From Sulfitobacter sp. S223 (lineage in GTDB: Bacteria; Pseudomonadota; Alphaproteobacteria; Rhodobacterales; Rhodobacteraceae), in NCBI RefSeq assembly GCF_025143825.1, contig NZ_CP083560.1, forward strand, positions 3,224,001 through 3,288,000: a stretch of DNA of 64,000 bases, read 5' to 3'. Made by a program: the position numbers and the translations under genes. Numbering within the stretch: the first letter of the stretch is position 1; every line of letters begins with the position of its first letter. Below are positions 16,590 through 25,304 of this stretch, piece by piece. Under the pieces are notes generated by a model. It made no database searches. It worked only from the letters and a program-made list of their open reading frames with translations, and was not told the DNA's origin.

Positions 16590-17689
16590 TGTGCTGCGAT
16601 GTCCTGTCCGGTGCGCGCGACAGGGCCAACCGGCAGAATTGTCGCCTTTTGCGGGGCAAAGCCGATTTGCAGTTCTGCCCCCTGCATCGCCTCGATCTCA
16701 CCCGTGTTCGGCACATACATCGCCATTTCGGCGCCGGACGTGGTCGCCATAAGTAAATTCACAAACGGCCCTTCAAGGTCTCTGCGCAGGACGCGCGCTG
16801 ACACCATGTTTTTCGACGGCTCAAAGCCAACATTTTCAGGCCGAACAAAAAGAATGGCGTCCTCGCCTATGGAAAGGCCTTTGGGGTTTTGCCCTAGAAA
16901 ACGGCCGTGTGGCGTATCGATATGGGCCATATTTCCATCTACCGCACTGATCAAACCAGCAAGCTGGTTCGCCTCACCCACGAAGGACGCTGAAAACGCC
17001 GAGACTGGGTTGGAATAGATGTGATCTGCGGTGCCAACCTGTTCAATACGACCTGCGTTCATGACGGCAATCCGGTCCGACATTGTCAGCGCTTCTCCCT
17101 GATCGTGGGTGATGTAGATAAACGTGACACCAGTTTTCTTTTGAATATTTCGCAGCTCTGCGCGCATATGTTGCCGCAGCTTGAGGTCCAGCGCCGAGAG
17201 CGGCTCATCCAGCAAAAGCACCGACGGATCGACAGCCAGAGCGCGCGCAATCGCAACACGTTGCCGTTGACCACCCGAAAGCTCACCCGGTTTCTTGTCA
17301 GCCTGATCGGACAGCGCCACCAGATGCAGCAATTCCTCAGCCTTCGCACGACGATCACGCTTGGACACGCCGCGCGCCTCAAGGCCAAAAGCCACGTTTT
17401 CCCAAACCGGCATCAGAGGGAACAGCGCGAGGTTCTGAAAGATTAACGCAGTCTCACGCGTGTTTGGGCCCAAGCCTGTCTGATCTTGATCACCAATAAG
17501 GATACGCCCCGACGAAGGCTGCACAAACCCTGACACCGAACGCAGAATTGTTGTTTTACCACATCCAGAAGGCCCCAGAATGGAAAAGAACTCTCCTGCC
17601 TCCACCACCAGATTGGTGCGCTGAACAGCCGTAAAGCCGTTTGGGTAAGTGACCTCCAATTGGTCCAGCGTAACTGATTTTCCGCGCAT
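16586..17689 (-). CDS. ABC transporter ATP-binding protein (PotA-like)
   Basis: 367 residues. Walker A GPSGCGKT at 39-46, signature LSGGQRQR, Walker B LLLDEPLSALD, and the H-loop in ITHDQGEALT are all intact; the last 110 residues form the TOBE-type regulatory domain found in PotA, MalK and related ATPases. It powers import by the two permeases encoded just downstream. The ATG at 17689 is preferred because GGGGAC lies close upstream and the usual ATPase N-terminus begins there; the in-frame start 57 bases earlier adds an unconserved tail. Stop and next start overlap as ATGA. Confidence 0.88.
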   Translation of the reverse strand: MRGKSVTLDQLEVTYPNGFTAVQRTNLVVEAGEFFSILGPSGCGKTTILRSVSGFVQPSSGRILIGDQDQTGLGPNTRETALIFQNLALFPLMPVWENVAFGLEARGVSKRDRRAKAEELLHLVALSDQADKKPGELSGGQRQRVAIARALAVDPSVLLLDEPLSALDLKLRQHMRAELRNIQKKTGVTFIYITHDQGEALTMSDRIAVMNAGRIEQVGTADHIYSNPVSAFSASFVGEANQLAGLISAVDGNMAHIDTPHGRFLGQNPKGLSIGEDAILFVRPENVGFEPSKNMVSARVLRRDLEGPFVNLLMATTSGAEMAMYVPNTGEIEAMQGAELQIGFAPQKATILPVGPVARTGQDIAAQ

Positions 17690-17758
17690 TTTGTCCCCGC
17701 ACAATCGAAAAGCAGCCCCGGTCGCGCCGGAGCCGCCCTTTGTCATCCTTGGCCAGAG

Positions 17759-18877
17759 TTAGGCGTTGGTCATGATCTCTACGAATTCGTTGCGCACGGG
17801 CGCAAAGAACGGCGTATCCGCCTGCCACCACCACATGTTGCCAAGAACCTCTGCGGTGTAGACTTCGTTGAACTGCTTCTTGTATTCGTCCGAAGCGAAT
17901 TCCGCAGCACCAGCAACGGCGGAATTATACCCCGTGTTGTTGGAGAACATGCCGCCGGTTTCAGGCTTGAGCATGAAATTCATAAAGGCGACTGCCTGCT
18001 CTGGGTTTTCGGATTGCTTGAGCATGCCGAAGCTGTCGAGCCATGTGATGATGCCCTCTTTTGGTGCGCGGTAGAGGAAATCGGGATTGTCACGGTTCAA
18101 CAACAGACCCGTGGTGTCCCATGTCTGACCGATAATCGCACCAGCCTCCGTAAAGGCCGAGGACGCTTCGGTTGCGTTGTTCCAGAAGGCGCCAAAGTTC
18201 TCTTTACGCTCGAGAATCCACTGGGTGACTGCACCCCAGACGCGGCGGGCGTCCTCTTCGGATTTGTAGACGTCCAGCATCCGGTTGGACGGCACTTCGC
18301 CCGTAGCATCCAGATAAAGGCCCGTGCCCATGATTACAGATTTCTGCCGGAACGCAGCTTTGCCCTTGGCGGCATCGGCCCAGAGATCACCGTAGGATAC
18401 GGTGCCATCGACGGGCATCTTTTCTTTGTTGTAGGTCACGCCTTCGGTGCCCCAATCCAGAGGCAGCAACACCTGTTCGCCCTTGATCACACCACCCAGC
18501 GACGCGCTGTCGCGCAGAAAGGAGGGGATCACGTTGCCCACGTTCACACCCGCAGGGACCGGCGCAAAATAGCTATCCCCGTTGTCGTCAAGATAACCTG
18601 CAGAGTTCGTGATTGACGGGGTCACAATGTCGAACCCCTTGCCGCCGTTGGCGCGGATCGTGCTTTCAGCTTCATCATTGGAGCCGAACGTTGTCAGCTC
18701 AAGCTTGATGCCGGTGTCTTTCTCGAACGCCTCGACCATGTTGGGCTGGATGTAATCCCCCCATGCCAGCACCTTGACGCTGCCAGAAGACGCAAGCGCA
18801 TCGCTGGCTTTAAGGATCATTGGCGCGGCCAAGCCTGCTGCGGAAATTTTCAGAACGGAACGACGGCTGAATGACAT
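17759..18877 (-). CDS. Periplasmic polyamine-type substrate-binding protein (PotD/PotF-like)
   Basis: 372 residues, first gene of the transporter operon. The N-terminus MSFSRRSVLKISAAGLAA carries a twin-arginine (Tat) signal, an unusual but known route for such proteins. The mature part shows VKVLAWGDYIQPNMVEAFEKD, the type I binding-protein start of spermidine/putrescine proteins, and ITPSITNS-like and LPLDWGTEGVTYN segments. It captures the substrate in the periplasm for the two permeases. GGGGGAT lies 6 bases before the ATG at 18877; an upstream in-frame start adds 33 unrelated residues. The upstream 150 bases contain an 11-base tandem repeat that may be an operator. Confidence 0.86.
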   Translation of the reverse strand: MSFSRRSVLKISAAGLAAPMILKASDALASSGSVKVLAWGDYIQPNMVEAFEKDTGIKLELTTFGSNDEAESTIRANGGKGFDIVTPSITNSAGYLDDNGDSYFAPVPAGVNVGNVIPSFLRDSASLGGVIKGEQVLLPLDWGTEGVTYNKEKMPVDGTVSYGDLWADAAKGKAAFRQKSVIMGTGLYLDATGEVPSNRMLDVYKSEEDARRVWGAVTQWILERKENFGAFWNNATEASSAFTEAGAIIGQTWDTTGLLLNRDNPDFLYRAPKEGIITWLDSFGMLKQSENPEQAVAFMNFMLKPETGGMFSNNTGYNSAVAGAAEFASDEYKKQFNEVYTAEVLGNMWWWQADTPFFAPVRNEFVEIMTNA

Positions 18878-18953
18878 GGTATCCCCCAAGAGTATTAATG
18901 CCCTGATTGGGCTGAGGACCTCAGACCATCGAAAGATCACAGGCAAACTGCAG

Positions 18954-18975
18954 TTTTGTGAACATTTTGTGACCA
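18954..18975. repeat. Tandem 11-base repeat upstream of the binding-protein gene
   Basis: TTTTGTGAACA is followed directly by TTTTGTGACCA, matching in 10 of 11 positions. The period is one helical turn, so a protein could bind both copies on the same face. It lies 77-98 bases before the start codon of the polyamine-type binding protein, in the expected promoter zone. No known operator consensus is assigned. Confidence 0.45.
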
Positions 18976-19031
18976 CTAGGTGCAGCGTTGGGTCACCCCG
19001 TCAACGCACCCCGCGCCCGTCTGCTTGCACA

Positions 19032-19490
19032 TCACATCGAGATCGCCTGACTGCGCTTGATTTCCCGCAAGACAACATTGGTCTGGGCACTTGCCACTGC
19101 GGGCAGATTGAACAGGAAGTCTTCAAGAAACAGATTGTAGGCCGCTATATCGCGACACAATACCCGCAAGTAATAGTCTGCCTGCCCCGTTGTGGCATAG
19201 CAGTCTTGAACCTCCGGGCGCGCTTCGACTGCCGCAACGAAACCGGCAAGATGTTCAGGGTTGTGTCGGGTGAGGTGCACGTGCACCAACGCCTGAAACG
19301 TGAACCCAACCCCTTCGGCAGATATCTCTGCCCGGTAGCGCTTGATGATGCCTTCATCCTCGAAAGTGCGGACCCGCCGCCAACATGCCGAGGCAGACAT
19401 ACCAACTTTTTCCGCCAATTCTGCATTGGATAACCGGCAGTCAGCTTGCAGTAGCGACAAAATAAGTCTGTCTCGCGCATCAATCTGCAT
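19032..19490 (-). CDS. Lrp/AsnC-family transcriptional regulator
   Basis: 152 residues with the two usual parts: an N-terminal helix-turn-helix (RLSNAELAEKVGMSASACWRRVRTFEDEGII, residues about 20-50) and a C-terminal RAM ligand-binding domain (FVAAVEARPEVQDCYATTGQADYYLRV). Such regulators respond to amino acids or 2-oxo acids. I chose the ATG at 19490 since the family starts with this IDARDRLIL-like segment and GGAGG lies 10 bases upstream; the longer frame adds 17 unconserved residues. It is divergent from the 2-oxoacid:ferredoxin oxidoreductase gene with about 100 AT-rich bases between them, so that gene is the probable target. Confidence 0.88.
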   Translation of the reverse strand: MQIDARDRLILSLLQADCRLSNAELAEKVGMSASACWRRVRTFEDEGIIKRYRAEISAEGVGFTFQALVHVHLTRHNPEHLAGFVAAVEARPEVQDCYATTGQADYYLRVLCRDIAAYNLFLEDFLFNLPAVASAQTNVVLREIKRSQAISM

Positions 19491-19542
19491 ACGGGTATTC
19501 CCTCCACCTTTTACCTCAAAACCGAATAAAATATCCGGCAAA

Positions 19543-19558
19543 TACTGATTTTTACTGA
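19543..19558. promoter_or_regulatory. Candidate operator between the Lrp gene and the oxidoreductase gene
   Basis: TACTGA occurs at 19543-19548 and again at 19553-19558, ten bases apart, in an AT-rich stretch between the two divergent genes. Lrp-family proteins bind AT-rich, helically phased sites, so this is a plausible but unproven target. No exact consensus can be given. Confidence 0.3.
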
Positions 19559-19592
19559 ATTTAGATCAAGAATTCCAGCAGAACTCGGTAGA

Positions 19593-22500
19593 ATGGCGAA
19601 AACACCTTGGATGGCCGATATGACTGACGAATCCCACCACTTTAAGACCTACGAACTGTCTGACCGATACACGCTTGAAAAAGGGCGGGTTTTCCTGACG
19701 GGAACTCAGGCATTGGTTCGTATCATGCTGGATCAGGCACGGCGTGATAGCTCGGCGGGGCTCAATACCGCCGGGTTCATCTCCGGTTATCGCGGGTCGC
19801 CGCTGGGCGGCCTTGATCTGGAACTGTGGCGCGCCCGCCCCGAGGTGGCCAAACACAACATCACCTTCATGCCTGCGGTAAACGAAGACCTTGGTGCAAC
19901 GGCAGTTCTGGGTGCTCAACAGGCGGTGCTTGACCCCGACACCGAGGTCGAGGGCGTGTTTTCGATGTGGTACGGCAAAGGCCCCGGCGTAGACCGGTCT
20001 GGCGACGCTTTGCGCCATGGCAATGCCTATGGTTCTGCCCCCAAAGGCGGTGTTCTGGTGGTCGCGGGGGACGACCACGGCTGCGTGTCCTCTTCTATGC
20101 CGCACCAATCGGACGTGGCGTTCATGACATGGTTCATGCCCACGCTGAATCCGGCCGATGTATCCGAGTATCTTGCCTTTGGTGAATACGGCATCGCGCT
20201 TAGCCGCTTTTCCGGCACATGGGTCGGGTTCAAAGCGATCTCTGAAACTGTCGAGAGCGGCAGATCCGTGGACCTTTCTCCCGATCGCACATTTTCGCTG
20301 CCACACATCGATGTGCCCCTTGGCGGCCTGCATATCCGCAGCTCGGACTTGCCGAGCCCTGAAATTGAAACCCGCATAGAGTACAAGCTTGATGCCGTAG
20401 AAGCCTTTGTCGAAGCGAACCCGATTGATCGGCGCATTTATGACATTGATGATGCGGCATTTGGCATTGTGACCACCGGAAAAGGTCACCTAGACCTGAT
20501 GGAAGCCCTGCGTCTGCTTGGCCTAGATGAGGCGGCCTGTCGGCGGTTGGGCATCGACGTCTACAAGGTCGGCATGGTCTGGCCGTTGGCGCGACGTGAC
20601 GCCTTGGCCTTTGTGCGCGGAAAGCGCGAAGTTCTGGTTATCGAAGAAAAGCGTGGCATCATCGAAAGCCAGCTTAAGGAATATTTTTATGACTGGCCCG
20701 GCGACAAACCCCATACGATGGTCGGAAAGCACCGTTCAGCAGGTGATCCCTTACTGCCGTGGACAGGTGAGCTGAGCCCACTGAAGCTGGTGCCTATTCT
20801 GGCCGAACGGCTGAACGCCTTCTTTCCAGAGGAGGACCTTGCGGAAAAGGCCCGCATGCTTACCGAAAAACCTCCGGTTCTGTTGAATGTGCCCGGCGCA
20901 ACGCGCACCCCCTATTTCTGTTCTGGTTGCCCCCACAATACATCAACGAAAGTTCCCGAAGGCAGCAAAGCCGCGTCGGGCATCGGATGTCATGTCATGG
21001 CAAGCTGGATGGACCGAGACACGGCTGGCTATGCGCAGATGGGCGGCGAAGGGGTGCCAAATGTAGCTGTGTCAAAGTTCAACGGCGGCAAACATATCTT
21101 CCAGAATCTGGGCGAAGGGACGTGGTATCATTCCGGCTCTCTCGCCATCCGGCAGGCTGTCGCCGCAAAATCGAACATCACCTACAAGATCCTGTATAAC
21201 GATGCGGTTGCCATGACCGGTGGCCAGCCTGTCGATGGCCCCGTCAGCGTGACCGGCATTGCCCAGAGCTGCCGCTCTGAAGGGGTCGAACGCATCGCGC
21301 TGGTCTCTGACGATATCGACAAATTCCAGCGCGCCGATTTTCCTGCGCGCACCAGTTTTCATCCGCGTGAAGAACTGGACGCTGTGCAGAGAGAACTACG
21401 CGACGTGCCCGGGGTGACCGTCCTGATCTACGAGCAGACCTGCGCCACAGAAAAGCGCCGACGCCGCAAACGCGGAAAGATCGAAGACCCCAAGCGGTTC
21501 GCCTTTATCAACCCTGCTGTATGCGAAGGCTGCGGTGATTGCTCGGTAGAAAGCAACTGTCTGAGTATCGAGCCGCTGGAGACCGAATTCGGGCGCAAGC
21601 GCCAGGTGAACCTATCCACCTGCAACAAGGATTTTTCCTGTCTGAACGGCTTTTGCCCCAGCTTTGTGACTGTAGAAGGGGCTGTGCGCCGCAAGAAAAC
21701 AGGCACCAAAGTGGATTTACCCGCCCTGCTGGCCGCAGTCCCGACGCCGCAGCTACCACCGCTCGATACGCCTTTTGATCTGCTGGTCACTGGCGTAGGC
21801 GGCACAGGCGTTGTCACGGTTGGCGCGCTGATTACCATGGCTGCCCACTTGGAAGGCAAAGGGTCAAGCGTGCTCGACTTTACGGGTTTTGCGCAAAAGT
21901 TCGGCACGGTCCTGAGTTATGTGCGGATCGGGGCAAGCCCTGATGCGATCAATCAGGTGCGTGTCGATGCTGGATCGGCTGATGCCGTGATCGGATGTGA
22001 CGCGGTGGTTTCTTCAGCGCCGCGCGCCTCTGCCCACTACCGCAAGGGCGCACCGGTGGTATTGAACACCGCCGAGATGCCGACTGGTGATCTGGTTCTT
22101 CACCGCGACGCGCGACTGAACATAGACCAGCGTGAAGCGGCCATTCGCAGGATCGTCGGTGACGACTACGTCTGGGGCCTGAATGCCAACGCGCTGGCGG
22201 AGGAGCTTTTGGGTGACAGCGTTTTCGCCAACATCATTCTTCTGGGTTATGCTTGGCAGAAGGGGCTTGTTCCCGTCAGCGAAGCCGCGATGAAACAGGC
22301 CATAACACTGAACGGCGTTGCGATTGAAAGCAATGCACGCGCGTTCGATTTCGGCCGCATCCTTTCCACCAATCCCCAAGCATTGCTTCCCCAATCGGCC
22401 CCTGCGCCGACTCCAACGCTCCGGTCATTGCGCGCACGCCACTTGGAATTCCTGACCGAGTATCAGGACGCTGAATATGCGAAACGCTATGAAACAACGA

Positions 22501-23060
22501 TCACCCGCTTTCATGATGCGCTTCCGGCAGCACATGCAGACGACCTGTCCTTGATTGCGGCAAAGTCGTTGTTCAAGCTGATGGCTGTCAAAGATGAATT
22601 TGAAGTGGCCAGACTGCACGCCCAACCTGAATTTATGGCGAAACTTGCCGAGGAATTCGAGCCAGGCTTCAAGATCAACTACCACATGGCGCCGCCCCTA
22701 ATGTCGCGCCGGAAAGATGCACGTGGCCGCCCCGTAAAGCGCAGCTTTGGCCCATGGCTCACCCCTGCACTGCGCGGTCTGGCGCGGCTGAAATTCCTGC
22801 GTGGCACTATGTTTGATGCATTTGGTTATATGGATGAGCGGAAAGAGGAAACGGCGCTGATCGTCTGGTTTGAAGATGTTTTGTCGGCCCTGCCTCGCCT
22901 CGTGACCACGCAAACAGTTGAAGATGTCGGCACCATTCTGAAAACTCCGCTAGAATTTCGCGGCTATGGCCCCGTAAAGGAGGATGCTGTGCGCAAATAC
23001 AAACCTGTCGCTGACGATCTGTTGGCGTCTCTCGAAAAGGCCGACGAAAGCACCACATGA
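19593..23060 (+). CDS. Indolepyruvate/2-oxoacid:ferredoxin oxidoreductase, fused alpha-beta-gamma type
   Basis: 1155 residues. The enzyme oxidatively decarboxylates aryl- or branched 2-oxo acids to acyl-CoA and passes electrons to ferredoxin, part of amino acid breakdown. Order of parts: N-terminal pyrimidine-binding domain (TGTQALVRIM, GYRGSPLGGLD); a TPP-binding core with CSGCPHNTSTKVPEGS near residue 447 and GGEGVPN after it; an iron-sulfur segment from about residue 644 (CEGCGDCSVESNC, then CNKDFSCLNGFCPSF); a gamma domain beginning TGVGGTGVVTVGALI near 733; and an IOR-specific C-terminal extension. Start is uncertain: ATGs at 19593, 19611 and 19620 are in frame and none has a clear ribosome site. 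It stands alone, divergent from the Lrp regulator. Confidence 0.88.
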   Translation: MAKTPWMADMTDESHHFKTYELSDRYTLEKGRVFLTGTQALVRIMLDQARRDSSAGLNTAGFISGYRGSPLGGLDLELWRARPEVAKHNITFMPAVNEDLGATAVLGAQQAVLDPDTEVEGVFSMWYGKGPGVDRSGDALRHGNAYGSAPKGGVLVVAGDDHGCVSSSMPHQSDVAFMTWFMPTLNPADVSEYLAFGEYGIALSRFSGTWVGFKAISETVESGRSVDLSPDRTFSLPHIDVPLGGLHIRSSDLPSPEIETRIEYKLDAVEAFVEANPIDRRIYDIDDAAFGIVTTGKGHLDLMEALRLLGLDEAACRRLGIDVYKVGMVWPLARRDALAFVRGKREVLVIEEKRGIIESQLKEYFYDWPGDKPHTMVGKHRSAGDPLLPWTGELSPLKLVPILAERLNAFFPEEDLAEKARMLTEKPPVLLNVPGATRTPYFCSGCPHNTSTKVPEGSKAASGIGCHVMASWMDRDTAGYAQMGGEGVPNVAVSKFNGGKHIFQNLGEGTWYHSGSLAIRQAVAAKSNITYKILYNDAVAMTGGQPVDGPVSVTGIAQSCRSEGVERIALVSDDIDKFQRADFPARTSFHPREELDAVQRELRDVPGVTVLIYEQTCATEKRRRRKRGKIEDPKRFAFINPAVCEGCGDCSVESNCLSIEPLETEFGRKRQVNLSTCNKDFSCLNGFCPSFVTVEGAVRRKKTGTKVDLPALLAAVPTPQLPPLDTPFDLLVTGVGGTGVVTVGALITMAAHLEGKGSSVLDFTGFAQKFGTVLSYVRIGASPDAINQVRVDAGSADAVIGCDAVVSSAPRASAHYRKGAPVVLNTAEMPTGDLVLHRDARLNIDQREAAIRRIVGDDYVWGLNANALAEELLGDSVFANIILLGYAWQKGLVPVSEAAMKQAITLNGVAIESNARAFDFGRILSTNPQALLPQSAPAPTPTLRSLRARHLEFLTEYQDAEYAKRYETTITRFHDALPAAHADDLSLIAAKSLFKLMAVKDEFEVARLHAQPEFMAKLAEEFEPGFKINYHMAPPLMSRRKDARGRPVKRSFGPWLTPALRGLARLKFLRGTMFDAFGYMDERKEETALIVWFEDVLSALPRLVTTQTVEDVGTILKTPLEFRGYGPVKEDAVRKYKPVADDLLASLEKADESTT

Positions 23061-23193
23061 ACCATCAGCGCAACTACCGAGAGGGCGCTTATTGCTTTTA
23101 AGCTGCGCAAGCAGCCAACAAGAGCCCCCCGTTGATATCCACGCCGCAAACCACTGCGGTCGACCGGAGATTTGACAATCACATGGGCCGCGG

Positions 23194-24000
23194 TCAGCCG
23201 TTCGGGCGCACCCGTGCTGCGCTTTTGTCAGCAAACGCGGCAAGACGTTCGCGCGCGTCTGGCTGCGTATTGACCACACCGGCGACAACAGCCTCGGCGT
23301 AGGCGGCATCCATTGCCGACATGTTTTGCATGTGGCTAACAGCCGAACAAATCGCGAAATTGGAAAGTGGAAGGTTTTGCGCTGCTTTGCGGGCCAAATC
23401 CATCGCCGCATCAAGGCTGGAGCCTTCGACAATATATTGCGCCAAGCCAAGATCGACCGCTTCCTGCCCCTGATAGACACGGCCGGTCAGCATCATATCA
23501 ATCATGCGTGCCTTGCCGACCAAATCCGTCACGCGGATCGTCGCACCACCTCCGGTGAACAGGCCCCGTTGCCCTTCTGGCAGGGCGAAATACGCGGTCT
23601 GGTCCATGACGCGTACATGTGCCGAGCTTGCCAGTTCAAGACCACCGCCAACTACTGCGCCGTGCAGCGCGGCGATGACGGGCACACCGCCGTATTCCAT
23701 CTTGTTGAACGCTTCGTGCCAGCGCAGGCACAAATGCATGAAATCCGCAGGGCTGCGATCCTCTTGATGATGTTCAACCAGATCAAGGCCAGCGCAGAAG
23801 TGATCACCGGCCCCCGCCAACACAATCGCCCGCACACCCGCACGCGGAGCCACCGAGAAGAATTCGACCAGTTCTTCGATCGTTTCAGCATTAAGCGCAT
23901 TGCGTTTTGAAGGACGATTTAATGTCACTACCCAAACCCCGTCATCATGCGCAACAATATCAAGGTTTGTGTAACGGGAAGGGTCGATACGGGGTGTCAT
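23194..24000 (-). CDS. Crotonase/enoyl-CoA hydratase family protein
   Basis: 268 residues of the crotonase fold acting on acyl-CoA thioesters in the cytoplasm. NRPSKRNAL near residue 28, [11 protein letters not shown] for the first oxyanion-hole segment and [19 protein letters not shown] for the second are clear. The Glu in GGGLELA and the Glu in FALPEGQRG match the two catalytic Glu of enoyl-CoA hydratases, so a hydratase activity is possible. It is divergent from an AraC regulator, 69-84 bases away, and converges with the oxidoreductase gene, whose acyl-CoA product could in principle be a related substrate; this link is inference. Confidence 0.85.
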   Translation of the reverse strand: MTPRIDPSRYTNLDIVAHDDGVWVVTLNRPSKRNALNAETIEELVEFFSVAPRAGVRAIVLAGAGDHFCAGLDLVEHHQEDRSPADFMHLCLRWHEAFNKMEYGGVPVIAALHGAVVGGGLELASSAHVRVMDQTAYFALPEGQRGLFTGGGATIRVTDLVGKARMIDMMLTGRVYQGQEAVDLGLAQYIVEGSSLDAAMDLARKAAQNLPLSNFAICSAVSHMQNMSAMDAAYAEAVVAGVVNTQPDARERLAAFADKSAARVRPNG

Positions 24001-24084
24001 GCGAGCATCCTTTGCACAGAGTGAGTAATTGAGATTTCTCTTTCTGCCAGATACCGTGTTGAGTTAGGGGTGTCTATCGCACCT

Positions 24085-25164
24085 ATGGACGCAAACCATT
24101 CAAAAAGTGACAGTTCAGACTTTATGAAGCACAGATTGGTATCCTCCCCCCATGACACAGTTCTACCGACTGTCTCACGCGCGTTTCTGGATGACTGGTT
24201 GTCTGTACTGCATCACAAATGCACGCCGGATCAATTGATACGCTTTCTGGATAAGACCAGTCTTGCTGACGTTTCCCACCCGCTGGCCCGTGTCACCCAC
24301 GACCAGATTGTGCGCCTCTACCAACTGGTCGCCATTGAGACCGGAGACGAGATGATGGGGCTCTGGAGCCGCCCGATACGGTCAGGCGCGCTAAAGCATC
24401 TTTGCGCGACCGTGCGAGATGCCTCATCCCTTTCCGCAGCTTTGTTTCGATTTACCACTTTCTGGAACCTGCTGTTGGATGACTACACCCTCGTGTTGGA
24501 AGACAGTGGGGACACGTTAAAAATATCTCTTATCCCGCGCGCCAGTGCACCTGCGCAAAGGTTTGGCCATATGCTGTTGCTCAAACTGGTGCATGGTATT
24601 GGTTCATGGCTAACAGGAAGAGAGCTGCCCGTAATCAGCGTAGATTTCGCCTTCGCCCGACCTGACTTTGCCGAAGACTATGCCATCCTCTTTCCCGCGC
24701 CGGTCCGCTTTGGAGTTGCCCATTCGGCGATCGCCTTTGACATTGGACTTGCTGATTTGCCCGTTGCCCGCAGCAACGACGAGATGCAAGAATTCCTGAT
24801 CCGCGCCCCGCGCGACTGGATTTTCACCACATATCGGGAGCATGCGCTGCCGCTTCGGGTCCGCGAATACGTTCAACTGTCGAAAGCTTTGGGTTGCTCA
24901 TTAAATGAGGCTGCGCTTGCGCTGAACATGACTCCGCGCACTTTCATGCGGCGCCTAGACGCGGAAGGCACATCATTTCAAAACATAAAAGACAGTCTGC
25001 GGCGTGATATAGCGATCCGCGATCTCAGTCTTGGAAACAAAAGCATCGAAGCCATTTCTCAGGATCTTGGTTTTGCCACGTCGGCAAATCTACACCGCGC
25101 CTTCAAACGCTGGACCGGTGCCACCCCAGGCGCCTACCGGAAATATCGGCGATCAAAGTCGTAA
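24085..25164 (+). CDS. AraC-family transcriptional regulator
   Basis: About 359 residues. The N-terminal 220 residues match the ligand-sensing 'arabinose_bd'-type domain of the OruR/ArgR-like AraC group, and the C-terminal 100 residues carry two helix-turn-helices: SLNEAALALNMTPRTFMRRLDAEG and SIEAISQDLGFATSANLHRAFKRWTGATPGAYRK. It probably controls the divergent crotonase gene. The start is not certain: a GTG at 24070, ATG at 24085 and ATG at 24124 are all in frame; AGGGG at 24066 favours 24085 only weakly. A weak intrinsic terminator follows the gene. Confidence 0.83.
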   Translation: MDANHSKSDSSDFMKHRLVSSPHDTVLPTVSRAFLDDWLSVLHHKCTPDQLIRFLDKTSLADVSHPLARVTHDQIVRLYQLVAIETGDEMMGLWSRPIRSGALKHLCATVRDASSLSAALFRFTTFWNLLLDDYTLVLEDSGDTLKISLIPRASAPAQRFGHMLLLKLVHGIGSWLTGRELPVISVDFAFARPDFAEDYAILFPAPVRFGVAHSAIAFDIGLADLPVARSNDEMQEFLIRAPRDWIFTTYREHALPLRVREYVQLSKALGCSLNEAALALNMTPRTFMRRLDAEGTSFQNIKDSLRRDIAIRDLSLGNKSIEAISQDLGFATSANLHRAFKRWTGATPGAYRKYRRSKS

Positions 25165-25216
25165 AAACGCTTGATAGGCCTTGCTAAGCAATCAACAAAA
25201 TGCGCCAAAGAACTGC

Positions 25217-25251
25217 GCCCCCTGTCCAAAGAAAACATAAGGGGCTTTTTC
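25217..25251 (+). terminator. Probable weak intrinsic terminator after the AraC gene
   Basis: GCCCC at 25217-25221 can pair with GGGGC at 25241-25245, and TTTTT follows at 25246-25250. The stem is only 5 bases with a long loop, so termination would be partial. Confidence 0.4.
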
Positions 25252-25304
25252 TGCAATCGCACTAGTTTGTTCGTAGACTCCGATAACATCAGAAAGCCAT
25301 ACGC

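Noticed and set aside
23061..23193. Imperfect GC-rich hairpin between the oxidoreductase and crotonase genes
   Set aside because: The stem is short and bulged and no T-run follows on either strand, so it is not called a terminator.
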